From assembly GCF_910596095.1 (NCBI RefSeq), contig NC_056545.1:1596001-1660000 (forward strand): a stretch of 64,000 bases of DNA. The letters run 5' to 3'. The stretch is from Thunnus maccoyii. Its lineage: Eukaryota; Chordata; Actinopteri; Scombriformes; Scombridae. A program made the position numbers and the translations under genes. This document shows, in pieces, positions 1 through 11,000 of the stretch (position 1 is its first letter; every line of letters begins with the position of its first letter). Below the pieces are notes generated by a model that saw only the letters and a program-made list of their open reading frames with translations, searched no databases and was not told where the DNA came from.

Positions 1-1400
1 CTCACACAGCCACGCTCCCCCCTTCCCTCCCTCTCCTCTCCTCAGCCCCTCCTGGCCCCCTCTCAGCCCTTCGCCCACTTTTTCAGCATTTTTCAAAATT
101 ATGCAATGGGTGGAGTTAGGGTCAGACCTACAGGTGTAGTTACACTTTAATACAAGACATATGCATCATTTGTCAGAAACACACTGCGTCAATATTGACG
201 TGCAACAGTATTTTATTTGGATAAACGTCACAGAAAAAGATGATTAGCAAAAGTAAAGCTTCTTGTAGATAATCTGAAAATTTGAATTTTTAACTTTTAA
301 TTCCATTTGATGCACTTTCCTTCAGTTTCCAGTGGCTGCAGAAGGCCAATGCTAATGTTCACTCCAGGATGTCAAACAACTGCTGACAGTCCTCATCAAA
401 TCTCTGTGAGGAAAACAGAGGCTCTAAGTCACTGAACTCTTTATCAACATGAGCATTATAGAATATACATGCCAACATAAAAGCAAACTTATTCAACAGT
501 ATTATTTCTGCACATTTCTATCCTCTTGTTCCTGTTGCTTTTCCAAACAAGCAGCACTGCAAATCCTCAGCTTTCAACTCTCGTGCTGAACAACATGTAT
601 TCTTGTGAGATGATGCTATGCTCATATCAAAAATATGAAGATAATACATCCATGATGAATATATGTGACTCAACAATAAAACATTCAAAACTTTTATCAA
701 CCCAAATAAAGCCCACGGCACTGCTAAACTGTTAAAAACTTATAATGCCCAATGTTGTTCTATGTGGAGAGGAAGTCTCTGGGACAAACTACTCACAACC
801 AATTCATGTGAAAAAAAAGCTTTTGTATAAAAAATACAAAACAAAAAACGCACAGATGTGTCGCACAGCAAAACTCTGAGAAGTATTTGAAGGGTTTTGG
901 AAGTCAGGTCCAGGTGGACCTTTATTAAACATTGAAAGAATGACACCATGTGACTGTCTGCTCACAACAGTTTTAAAACCAAATTATTAGGAGAAACTGA
1001 CACCTAGATATGCATATCTGTATTCCAAATATGTGCCAACATCCACTAAAAAGCAATTTGACTTGAATTTCATGATTTGCTTTTCGTGTGCATGTTGCTG
1101 TTTTTGGTCTCCGACCAGAACCATTTTTGGCCAGAGACATGATGTCACCGTCCAAATAATGTTTGCTGGGATGTTACACAATGTTAGAATTTCATTTAAC
1201 AGACAATTGTATCTAAGGCGACCTACATCTGAGAGTTAATACTACAAAAGAAAAGATCTGGCAAGGAGAGAAAAACATGAATAGGTGCCATAAAGGTGCC
1301 ATAGGTGCCAACATGCAGTGCACAGAGACAATGCATGGAGTACAAACAACATTATTTAGGAAATGATAAGTATGCAGATTTTAGCTTTGGCTTGGACAAC
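1..1400. other. Unassigned flank downstream of OR1
   Basis: I see no gene here. The first ~90 bases are a pyrimidine-rich C/T tract. The rest is A/T-rich with only short chance reading frames on both strands. A small direct repeat of GGTGCCATA-like units lies near 1287-1310. Unlike the flanks of the other A- and B-type receptors, this one has no ~380-bp octamer repeat, so OR1 sits at the edge of the array. Confidence 0.6.
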
Positions 1401-2360
1401 TTAGAGAAACAGTGAGCGTCTCCACTGACAGCACAGATGATACAGATGGTATATGAGAACAGGTCTGATGGTCTGGTCTCTGATTCCATAGATTAGAGCA
1501 CTCAGACATCTGGGAAGGATGATAATACACACATAAAGGACAATCTGTATGCGCACACTTGTTATCCTGTCTAGGATTTTTGAGATAGCTATAAGCAATG
1601 GGTTGTGTATAGTTGAGGAAAGATTGAGGCCCAGCTGCACGAGGTGCAGCAGCAGTGTGTTACGTGCCTTATGGGCTGAAGCTTTGTCTGTGTAGGCTGA
1701 TCTGGCTGCTATCATCACACCAACATAGGAGCAAGTGACTACCATAGCGGCTGATATAAACAAAAAACAAGTGTAGGCTTTATCATAAACATCTGATATT
1801 GGATCAAGCATCACACTGTCTTTGCCACAAAAGTCTTTCATCTGCAGGATCTCTGGGTTTTCAAAATAAAAATTTAACATCAATAAAACTTGAGTGAGGA
1901 CATTTACTGAACTAAATGCCCAAACCACAATAACAGCCACCCCAGTGTTTCTGATAGTGATGATGGTAGCGTGCCTCAGTGGGTAGCACACAGCTACATA
2001 TCTCTCCAGAGACATCAACACCAGTGTGAGAGGAGAGATCTTATTTGTGAGACTGGCGAGCATGGTGAGAAAACCACACACAGGATAGGTCAGCCTTAAT
2101 CTACAAACAGCCAGAATGTACATTAACTGACTCTGTGCCAATTGTACAGTGTCTGCAAAAAGGAGGTTATACAGAAGAATGTAACGGGAGGTCTCTCGAA
2201 ACACAGGTTTACTCCTCAAGGTGAATAACATGGTCCCATTAATGGAAAGACACACACAGCATGGCACTGAAGTCAGAATGGCAAACAACACTGTTCCCAG
2301 TAGCTCCTGATACTGCAGTCCAACAGTGATGTTGGTTTGCGACTGATTTGCATACAACAT
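1401..2360 (-). CDS. OR1: odorant receptor, OR131-2-like, A-type (319 aa)
   Basis: Seven-transmembrane odorant receptor of the ciliary membrane, expected to signal through the olfactory G protein. Seven hydrophobic segments lie near residues 22-46, 57-82, 93-118, 135-161, 195-219, 236-260 and 267-291. Visible family marks are N-glycosylation sequons NQS (5) and NIT (10), the C95/C178 disulfide pair, MSLERYVAVCYPLRH at the end of TM3, and an ILPRCLSALIYGIRD TM7 end. I start at the methionine at 2360. The frame stays open for 49 more codons to 2507, but a strong acceptor (T-rich tract then CACAG) lies at 2372, and the extension is out of frame in OR4 and OR6. The tail is unusual: a YHLYHL duplication and a stop about 10 residues earlier than in paralogs. 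The name rests on motif similarity, not a search. Confidence 0.88.
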   Translation of the reverse strand: MLYANQSQTNITVGLQYQELLGTVLFAILTSVPCCVCLSINGTMLFTLRSKPVFRETSRYILLYNLLFADTVQLAQSQLMYILAVCRLRLTYPVCGFLTMLASLTNKISPLTLVLMSLERYVAVCYPLRHATIITIRNTGVAVIVVWAFSSVNVLTQVLLMLNFYFENPEILQMKDFCGKDSVMLDPISDVYDKAYTCFLFISAAMVVTCSYVGVMIAARSAYTDKASAHKARNTLLLHLVQLGLNLSSTIHNPLLIAISKILDRITSVRIQIVLYVCIIILPRCLSALIYGIRDQTIRPVLIYHLYHLCCQWRRSLFL

Positions 2361-2370
2361 ATTAGAGAAT

Positions 2371-2590
2371 CCTGTGAAAAAAAATATGAAACTGTTGATG
2401 TTATTGAAGTAAAAAGGCACAATGAATCTTGTACAGTTTGTGTTCCCATAAGAGTGAAGATCCTTCGTATTTGGAGCACAGATATCTGTTGATGAGTTCA
2501 CATGCAAAAATCTGAATCATCCACATACATTTATCCTGTGCAGACAGTTAGTAGGTTAGAGGCCTTGTCTGTTTCAGTGTCGGCAGTGCT
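2371..2590 (-). other. Possible 5' UTR exon and intron of OR1
   Basis: On the minus strand a GTATGT donor-like site ends at 2528, and a T-rich tract followed by CACAG ends at 2372. These would frame a ~157-base intron between a short non-coding first exon (about 2590-2529) and the coding exon. The same sites recur upstream of OR4 and OR6. This is inference from splice-site appearance only. Confidence 0.4.
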
Positions 2591-2614
2591 GCTCTGCAGC
2601 GTTTGCCTGCTTTC

Positions 2615-2660
2615 ACAGACTATATGAGCTCAGTCCTCACACCCACTTCACCTGACACCT
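2615..2660 (-). promoter_or_regulatory. Candidate OR1 promoter: conserved block plus TATA-like box
   Basis: On the minus strand GTGAAGTGGGTGT (within 2638-2658) is followed about 12 bases later by a CATATA box (2621-2626), roughly 260 bases upstream of the OR1 start. The same pair recurs at OR4, OR6, the OR10 relic, OR11 and OR12. The conservation is seen directly; promoter function is inferred. Confidence 0.5.
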
Positions 2661-5600
2661 TCACATGTAAGCAATAGTGTTGTAAAAAATGCTGAGTGCC
2701 GTTATGGGAGACATGATGACATGGACCAGGGAATTGGTAAATAATGTGAGAGGAATTACATCATACAACATGATAGAATTATGAGTAGTGTGGTATTGTT
2801 TATTTTTGTTGTTGTTATTGATGTTTTATTATAATAATTGTAAAAAGAGGGTCTGTGGATGAATAACTCATGACCTGAGTGAGGGCATGATGATCTTCCT
2901 TTAAAAAGGTTAGTCAACAAAGACAGTTTCCCCCTTGTCCTTTGTGATGGACAGAAAATTCAACCCCATCAGTTCTACAGTATAGAAAGAGGTTGTCACA
3001 ACCCATCTGACAACAGTTGCACATCCCAAAAGGGAACTGAGTAAGAAATAAGGGCCTCGTCCAAGAGACCCCAGTAGAGAACAACTTCACCACTGAGTGA
3101 CTCTTGACGGAAAATTTATGAAGGTTTATAGTCTTTGATTCACCAACTTGTAAAGAAGTGCAAACATTAATTATTAAGAGCTTAAGGACATATTGGCCCT
3201 GTTTATATCCAAGTACAACAGGCTTATAGATGGCACTACAGGGCAGGAGAAGCTGTTGTTAAGGAAATATTTTATGTGCAAGTTAGCTACAAGGGCCACA
3301 AGGGCTGTTCCTATAGTTTGTTCATAAAAATCCCATTTGTTCACAAACATGCTATCACAGCACAGCTTTAGTAGTCGGATGATCTGGCACAAGTTCAGGT
3401 TGGTTCTAATTTGCCAGCTGAGGTCCTGTGTTAGCTGCTATTTAATATCCACTTCCGTGGCCCTAGTGGAGGTGCTGGCAAACAGTACATTGACATCAAA
3501 GGATGACAGTCTCTTTGAAGGGAACAGTTTTAAGTTCTATATCTCTATCACAGAGCAGGAATTATACCACAGCCAAACAGCCAGTGCCATGGATGCCCCG
3601 GAGTGTGGCTGTAAAGCCCCTTCTAAAATTAATTACCCACACGGCCGATTTGCTATGCCCTGTTATGAACTGGCCGTTGTGCCCTTAAATGAGAGTTGCA
3701 GGTTTTCCACTTAAAACTACATGCGACGCAGCAAATAAACAGACTTAACATTCCCTAATGTCTCCGTCATCATGTTGGACATCAACAATAGCACAAGATT
3801 TCTCCCACTCCCACAAATATATGTATGACATTAACAGCTAGCACGCAAGCTAACATTAGCTAACAACGTCATGTGGTAAACACAAGCGGCTAAACACTGG
3901 ACAATAAAATTATTTTCTCCAGCTGTTAGCATTTATCAGACTGCCTGTTTATCTTTTTGAACTCCTTATCATCTGTCACAGTTGTATTTGGCAGCTTGAC
4001 ATATTCTGTTTCTGCAGTAGAGACGTCAGAAGATGCTTTGGACTCGTTTTTACTTGTCATGAATTTATTTCCTCCATGGCAGAAAAACACACTACACAAG
4101 ACTTCAGAAACTCCTGCAGGTTAAACTGGACTAACAAAACACCTTTAGAGCTGACTGACTCTAACACCCTCACTATAAACAGACTTTATGACACTCGCTA
4201 GCCTAGCAACATTAATGCTACAAACAACTTGTATTGCAACACTCCATGTAGGAGCCAGTTTTACAAATCTGATGTTGTGAGCATGTAATTGTCCAGCCAT
4301 TAGCAGTGTGTTTATGCAAATTAAGCTATAGACCGACATGTGTAACTGGTCAAAAGTAATCTTGGTGGTTAACTGTTGGCATGCCTAACCAGGATATTGC
4401 TGCTTACGGTTAGCTAACTACGAATGTACATAAAGTTTGTAACTTGCTGTGAGATCTTACGGGTTGCTAATATTTTAGCGTGATGCAACATTAACACTCA
4501 AACACAAAGACACACACACATACACACACATGCACACATCCATTACTCTGTAAGCAGTCACTTCTCAGTTAAGACAGATCAGGACAGTCTGTCGGCTGTT
4601 ACATGACTCGCAGCTCTCATCCGAGCCTCTCCTTGAGAAGTCAGGATGGTCAGTACGTCAGTATTTTTTAATATTTATCGTTTAAAAAAGTGTTAAGTAA
4701 TTTTTGTGACTGCTCCTATGATCTTAAATGTTAATAGTTGCACGGGTGTTGAAACTTGTTCAGATCGATCACCCTTATCCCATTTATAGACTTTATTTTA
4801 TTATTAAACAGTAACAATTAATATAATGAATGTTCACATTTTTAAAAAAATCAATCAGAAAGCATTTTGTGGAAAAGTCAAACATTCACTGTATAGTTTT
4901 AATAAACTCTATTTCAATACACTGACTCCTAATTGTTGATTATATACGGTTTTGTCTTCATACAATGTAGTTATCCCTTATTGTTATTGCACCATTGGTT
5001 TTGGCCTTGGTGGCCTACATTTTGGCCATAATGCCCCAATAAATTTGTATTTATCAAAGGCCAAAGTGGCTTTGCCCTAAAAGTTACTTAATTCCAGGCC
5101 TGATATCATACTGTTTATAGAACACTAAAAAATAAGTTGCCATGCAGGCAGAAGTTCAATCGGAATGAAAAATATTCACACAATTGTCTGAATTATTTCC
5201 TTTTTTCAAACTACAAAGAAAAACCCTGAAACTCTTTTTAAATTAATATTTTTTTCTCTGGTGTTCTTTCAGTATTTTATGTAAAAAAAAAAATGTAAAT
5301 ATATACAGGCAGGGGCATTCATCCTGTGTTTGTGAGGTCAGATTTACATGTTCATTTTATTTCACTTCAATAGCTCGTGTGTTAGAATGCTAAAATGGTT
5401 GTCATGGTTACTTGCTGAATGTGATTATGTCAAAATGCTAATATTTAATGATAACATGCAGTCATGGTAAACATTGCATGCTAAATATCAAGGGTGTGTT
5501 CAGCCAAATCACAAAAACATATTTTCCCTCCAGTGGTATCTACCCGTGCAGATAGTTTTGTGTTTTTTGTCAAGTTTTGAGATATTGCTTAGATTTCTGC

Positions 5601-5790
5601 CTCCACCCCAATACAACGGAGATGAGTTAAATTTTGTCTGTAGTTCTCAGAGCATTGTAAAATGACTTTTAAAGAAGTGAACAGCAACACCACTTTCCAG
5701 AATCAATGTTCTCCATAACTCTATGACAAACTTTGGAACTCCGATGAAAAGTGATCACATACCTGAAAATCTGAGCAAATAAACGTATTT
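2660..5790. repeat. A-B spacer block, copy 1 (long form)
   Basis: Non-coding spacer between OR1 and OR2, present as near-identical copies at about 17475-20290 and 30015-33140. It has A/T-rich stretches, a CA-rich tract near 4510-4540, several GCTAGC/TTAGCTAAC-type short repeats near 3835-3870, and a 125-codon plus-strand open frame (3337-3714) without recognisable domains. This copy keeps a ~310-base segment (about 2985-3300) that copy 2 lacks. Part of that segment, about 3047-3210, also survives diverged at 13721-13945. Confidence 0.7.
3926..4060 (-). other. 44-codon minus-strand reading frame in spacer, copy 1
   Basis: A short frame starts with ATG and encodes a hydrophilic, Ser/Thr/Lys/Glu-rich peptide beginning MTSKNESKASSDVSTAE. 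It lies in an otherwise A/T-rich spacer. Near-identical frames occur in the other two spacer copies (18428-18562, 31284-31418). Its make-up resembles a cytoplasmic N-terminus or first coding exon, but I do not recognise it. No clear splice donor follows. Conservation among copies reflects recent duplication and is not evidence of selection. Confidence 0.25.
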
Positions 5791-6006
5791 CCATGGCTAC
5801 ATGGCAAATCAGTAAGTAAGAAAACACTATTTTTTCCTTTTTTTCACTTGGCTGAACTGACCCTTTAAGATCCAGTATTTGTTAAAGGTAACGTGAAAGG
5901 GTAAATTGTGTGAGGTAATTCAGCCCTCATGCTCTAGTGGTTTCATTTTCTGATGCTGTGCAAGGAAATCATTTTTACATATTTTGTAACGGCAGGTGTT
6001 AGTGTT
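5791..6006. other. Spacer segment present only in copy 1
   Basis: About 215 bases of A/T-rich DNA that copies 2 and 3 lack. There the sequence runs from GAGCAAATAA through a short ATAATA tract straight into the octamer repeat. The end part (CTCTAGTGGTTT...TTTTGTAACGGCAG) matches the DNA before the repeat arrays at 14320, 27610, 40400 and 48000. Copy 1 is therefore probably the ancestral arrangement and copies 2 and 3 share a loss. Confidence 0.55.
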
Positions 6007-6390
6007 GTTAACTAGTTTGTGCACAGGTTTGCTAACAATTTGGATTCAATTCATGCAAATGACTAAATATTAACAGACAAATACAAACACACTCATATTT
6101 GAACTTCATGGGCTGCAGTGCCATGCAATGACATTGCAAATTTGCAGTTACAAGAATGTTGAAATAAGAGTTCACTTAATTTGAATGCTCTCTACAGCTC
6201 TTACTAACCATGTAAACTCATGTCATGGCTGAGGAGTCAAGAACTTTTCAATTGTGTGTATAAGCTATGACTGAAAAGTAAAACTATCCTGTTGTCAATA
6301 TTAGAAAATAAGTTGTTAGAAGTCAGATGTTATGTCATATCTTCTTGTGACTTGATTATTGCACGTCCTGTTTCACTTACTCTTCTGCTT
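6007..6390. repeat. ~380-bp octamer repeat, single copy, 3' of OR2
   Basis: This unit runs from GTTAACTAGTTTGTGCAC to the CTTCTGCTT before GATTACATTTTC. It contains an ATGCAAAT octamer and a GACTTGATTATTGCACG segment. The unit recurs downstream of OR4 to OR9 in varying copy number. Confidence 0.8.
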
Positions 6391-6750
6391 GATTACATTT
6401 TCTTGCATAAAAAACTTTCTAATTCTCTAAGTAGACTTTATCTCTTGAATGAAAATTCAAGGTTGCAGTAATTTCAATGGTGTGCTTTGACTGACCCTCT
6501 AACTACCTACTGTCTGTAATGTTACAGCTACGGGAGTGCAGTCTGCACTCAGTTCAAGTAAGAAGAAACTATGTGATTACACTGTACAATTCAAGTAGAG
6601 CGGGGCATAATACCATAAGCCACATTGTTTTATTTCAGTGTACATTTATATATAACAGATCACAATATATTTGTATATAACAGATCACAATAGCATCAGG
6701 AACTCACTTGACTTTTCTATTCTCTATGTAGTTGAATATATGGAGATTTA

Positions 6751-7740
6751 TTAAGTGACAAGTATGATGTTAGCCTTGGTTGGGACAACTGAGAGCAAAG
6801 GTAAGCATCTCCACTGGCAGCATAGATGGTACATGAGAACAGGTCTGATGGTCTGGTCTCTGATTCCATAGATAAGAGCACTCAGACATCTGGGAAGGAT
6901 GGTAATACAAAAATAAAGAACATTCTGGATGCGCACAAATATGATCCTGTCGAAGATTTTGGAGATGAAGAACAGTAATGGGTTGTGTATAGCTGAAGAC
7001 AGACTGAGGCCCAGCTGCACCAGATGCAGCAGCAGTGTTTTACGAGCTTTACTGGCTGAACTTTGGTCTGTGGAAGCTGATCTGGCTGCTATCATCACAC
7101 CAACATAGGAACAAGCAACTACCATACCGGCTGAAACAAACAGAAAACAAGTGTAGGCTTTTTCATAAAGATCTGATATTTGATCAAGCGTCATACTTTC
7201 TTTACCACAAAAGTCTGCCATCTGCATGCTCACAAGGTCTTCAAACTGAAAATTTAACATCAATAAAACTTGAGTGAGGACATTTACTGAACTGAAGGTC
7301 CAGATCACACATATGGCCACCCCAGTGTTTCTGATAGTGATGATAGCAGTGTGCCTCAGTGGGTAGCACACAGCTACATATCTCTCCAGAGACATCAACA
7401 CCAGTGTGAGAGGAGAGATTTTGTTTGTGAGCTCGGCGAGCATAACAAGAACACCACATACAGCATAGGTCAGCCTTAATCTACAAGCAGCCAGAATGTA
7501 CATTAACTGACTCTGTGCCATCTGTACAGTGTCTCCAAAAAGGAGGTTATACAGAAGAATGTAACGGGAGGTCTCTCGAAACACAGGTTTACTCCTCATG
7601 GTGAATAGCATGGTCCCATTAATGAAGAGAAACACACAGCATGGCACTGATGTCAGAATGGAAAACATCACTAATCCCAGTAACTCCTGATACTGCAGTC
7701 CAACAGTGTTGTTGGTCTGCGACTGATTTGCGTACAACAT
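6751..7740 (-). CDS. OR2: odorant receptor, OR131-2-like, B-type (329 aa)
   Basis: Complete receptor. B-type marks are LGLVMFSIL and FLFINGTMLFTMRSKP in TM1 and the first loop, MLAELTNKIS in TM3, HTAIITIRNTG before TM4, GKESMTLDQ in the second outer loop, and KIFDRIIFVRIQNVLYF before and in TM7. N-terminal sequons are NQS (5) and NNT (10, where most paralogs have NIT). C95, C178 and MSLERYVAVCYPLRH are intact. The start is fixed by alignment with all paralogs and lies at the 5' end of the open frame. The stop is TAA within CTTAATAAATC, so an AATAAA hexamer overlaps it. The upstream flank differs from A-type and runs within ~315 bases into an LTR. Confidence 0.9.
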   Translation of the reverse strand: MLYANQSQTNNTVGLQYQELLGLVMFSILTSVPCCVFLFINGTMLFTMRSKPVFRETSRYILLYNLLFGDTVQMAQSQLMYILAACRLRLTYAVCGVLVMLAELTNKISPLTLVLMSLERYVAVCYPLRHTAIITIRNTGVAICVIWTFSSVNVLTQVLLMLNFQFEDLVSMQMADFCGKESMTLDQISDLYEKAYTCFLFVSAGMVVACSYVGVMIAARSASTDQSSASKARKTLLLHLVQLGLSLSSAIHNPLLFFISKIFDRIIFVRIQNVLYFCITILPRCLSALIYGIRDQTIRPVLMYHLCCQWRCLPLLSVVPTKANIILVT

Positions 7741-7984
7741 CTTAAAGAAACACTATAAACATCAAAAAGATTAACCTGTTGATATATATAAATGCTGTCT
7801 AGTTTGTATCTCTAACAGTGACAACATCCCATCTTTAAAGCAGTGAAGACCTCTTAGTTCACATCTAAAACCCACAATCATTGATATGCTTTTACCCTGT
7901 GCAGACAGTAAGCAGCTTGTTTCCATGTATGCAGAGCTGGTCTGCAGGGTTTGCCTGCTCTCACATGTTGTTTATGAACTATGT

Positions 7985-8012
7985 CTTCCCACCTTGTTCA
8001 TGTGACATTACG
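7985..8012 (-). promoter_or_regulatory. Diverged B-type promoter block, OR2
   Basis: The plus-strand stretch CCCACCTTGTTCATGTGACA aligns loosely with the A-type block (ACCCACTTCACCTGACAC), about 250 bases upstream of the OR2 start. No good TATA box is seen (TTCATAAA is nearest). The LTR starts ~45 bases further upstream. Confidence 0.35.
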
Positions 8013-8054
8013 TCAGCACCGTTAACAGATGTGGTTTGGGATTCTACTTGGACA

Positions 8055-11000
8055 TGTGTTACGACCTTTACTGTCTAGAGGGGGACACAAGGAGTAACAT
8101 AATTAGGTGACCCAAAACCCTATGCAAAAACTGTGAGAGAGAGGCCACTAAAACAATTGCAAAGTGTAACAGGGAGCTCCATTTATTAACAAAAAGGATT
8201 ATTGACAGATAAACTGACTGATATAGTAAAAGAAAAGGAAGCAACTTAGGTGTCAGGGTCTCCAAGGCCAAAACACCAAACAAAATCCCTCTCTAACTAG
8301 AAAAGAAAAGTCTCACTTGTTGCAGAATGGAAAAAAGGACAATGCTACGCTGCCTGGCTAGCCACAAAACAGGAGAAAAAAAGGAGAGAAAAAAAAAGGC
8401 AGAGAACCCCTACAAAGCTTCCTGAAAATCTTCGGCAAGTTACACAGAGCTATATCCAAGGTGCTGACAGCAACACAATATGAACAGCAAACTCGACAGC
8501 ACCAGCCCAACCAGCAGCTCAGTGGCAAAATGGCCGAAGCACTGGTTCAGGGGGTTTGATATACAACTTCACTGACGATCGGACACAGTTCAGGTGAGGG
8601 CAATCCAAACATGCAGAGAGGAGTGTGGCAGACCTGAAACACACAGACATTATAACAACATGTTATAGGAAAGTTCTGGTATTTTTTTAAACTGGTGTAT
8701 TTTTCTCATAAATGTTGCCATTGTGACTTTATGGGTCATCGTAACTTTGTACTTGCCACTTTAGTTGTAGAGATTCAGGGAGACAAGGAAAAACAACTTT
8801 TAATCCATTCAAGTTTAACTGAATGAAGAGATAGTATAACTACATATAGTTTTATTTTCAACATAAGCACTGCAAGAAATGTCAACCCCTCATCCTAAAG
8901 GATACTAGTTTATTTATTTATTTTATTTGTGAGTGACCATGTACAGTATCAAACATAAATGTTATTGCTTTACATACTGTACCAGAGATACCTTACAGCA
9001 AAATTTCATTTGCAATTCCATAATTAAAGCATATGCACAATAACAAAACAATACGAAGGAAAAACAAACAAACAAACAATAACACAGGAGAAATAATACA
9101 AAGCTACACACAGTAGCACATCACATGCATCCACAATGTCAACTGGAAATGACAAATTCTCATGGCCTTAGTTTCATAGGTGTCTATGTGTGTGCGTTTT
9201 TCCTCTCGTGTTTCTCCAGGTTCCACCTCCCCCCTTCCTACTCTGCTGTGGGTGGTGGATCATACCTGTGAGCAATGATGATGATGAAGGCCTGGAGCTT
9301 AAAAAAGCCTGAGGAGAGGTATAAACGGGGCCAGTGGGTCATTTGGCAGCATTTGCGCTGTGTGTGTGTGATTAATCATATGCAAGTGGTCATGTACCAG
9401 GTTCAGTAGGTTTTACTCCTGTTTGGAAGGGAGGGTGGTGATCATTTTTGGTTTGGCCTACTGTTTGTGGTCTCTGTTGTAGCTGGACCAGCCTCCCCCT
9501 TTTTTTTGCTTTATTTCATGAAAACATCAGTTTCCCTTTCTTCCTTTCTCCTGGGCTGATTTTGTTTAATGCGTTGCTCTGATTCATCCCCTGAATTTAA
9601 ATTTGGGGACGTAACACATTTGGGGGCTCGTCCAGAATCGAAAGAAGACCAATAAATTTATTTATGTTTTAAGTTTATTAATTAAGTTCATTTATTGTTA
9701 TATTGTTTTTTGTGTGTTGTCTCCAGTGGATGTCACAGTGGGTATTGGTGTCGGGTGTCCATTGTCTAGCCTTCACTAAGCATTACAACGGCTCCCTCAG
9801 TTAGATAGGTGAGTGTCCCGCTGGGCTGTATCAGTCTTTCTATCGGGCATTCCTTTTTTATTTTGCCTTTCTTATTTTTGTAAAGTAAACCCTAGGCAGG
9901 GATAAAGTTCCCTGGTGGAGTTAGGTGTTTCAGGGCTCTGGCCACTGAAGTTTCAGCCTTTTAAGTCACCTCAGGCCCGGCATGCTCTAGAAGATAGGTA
10001 GGTAAAGTTTGGGTTAGGCAGGATCTGGGGGAATTTCTTTTTGTAAGGTCAGGCAGAGTATTTGACCTTTGTGTGTGTGGCATCCAGTATCAAGATCATT
10101 GTATTCCCCACTGGTAGATGTGGTGAATGTGGACCGTGGTTATATGGGTGAGTTGTAGTGGTGGGGATCTCATGTTAGCCTAGCATAGCCTAGCCTAGTT
10201 TAGCCTGGTGAAAGCTATGGTGTTGTCCTGTGTGTGTCCATGTGTTTGCTTGAGAATGAGAATGGCAACATTTAACTTGGATGAGTTTTTGGCTAATCCT
10301 ACTTTCAGTCAATTTGATTATTGCAGGAAAAAGGATGTGTGTGTTAGCGCTGAGTTTGACAATATTCCTGTCCTGTCTGTTCTGCTGTCTGTAATTGTGC
10401 TTCCATCCAGTTCCCTGAAGTAATCACTTTGTGGAAGATCACTGAATCAGCCATAACTAGAGCTCTAACAAAGTTCTTTACTACCTTTGGGCTACAAAAA
10501 GTTGTGCAGACTCTCACCAGAAAAGGAACTAATTTTCTCTCTACAACTTTCAAACAGACTTTACAGTCTTTAGGTGTCTCTCACTCAGTGTCCAGTGTGT
10601 ACCACCTAGGGTCACAAGGCACATTTGAACATTGGCATTAAACCCTGAAGTCAGTGTTGAGAAAGTACTGTCATGATACAAGATGAAGCTGGGATGAAGG
10701 GTACCCATTTGTTCTCTTTGCCATCCATGATGCTAAACAGGGGTCTCTTGGGCCCTAAGAAAGTGTTCAAAGAGCAGTTCATTTCTGGTTCTTCTTCAAA
10801 GACTAATGTGTTGGATTTTGTCTCCTAGTTTAGGGAACAGCTGCATTGTGCCTCCTAATCGGCAAGAGAAGCTCTCTCTTCCTCCCAGAGTAGTATGAAG
10901 AAGTGGTTTGACAGGAAAGTGGTTGAGCAACAGTTCAGACATTGACAGCATTGGTTCAGCTGTGTTCATTGCCAAGCTAGATCTGCTCAAGGGATACTGG

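Noticed and set aside
2361-2507. 49-codon N-terminal extension of OR1
   Set aside because: It overlaps a strong acceptor-like site, is out of frame in OR4 and OR6, and all paralogs begin at MLYANQS.
3337-3714. 125-codon plus-strand frame in the A-B spacer (also 17839-18216 and 30695-31072)
   Set aside because: It has no recognisable domain, and its conservation is explained by recent duplication of the whole spacer.
7035-7277. Plus-strand frames of 70-94 codons opposite the receptor genes
   Set aside because: They are shadows of the intact minus-strand receptors; their conservation follows from the receptor sequence.
9621-9638. tRNA-like match TGGGGGCTCGTCCAGAAT
   Set aside because: It lies three bases after the LTR end, so it is a primer-binding site and not a tRNA gene.
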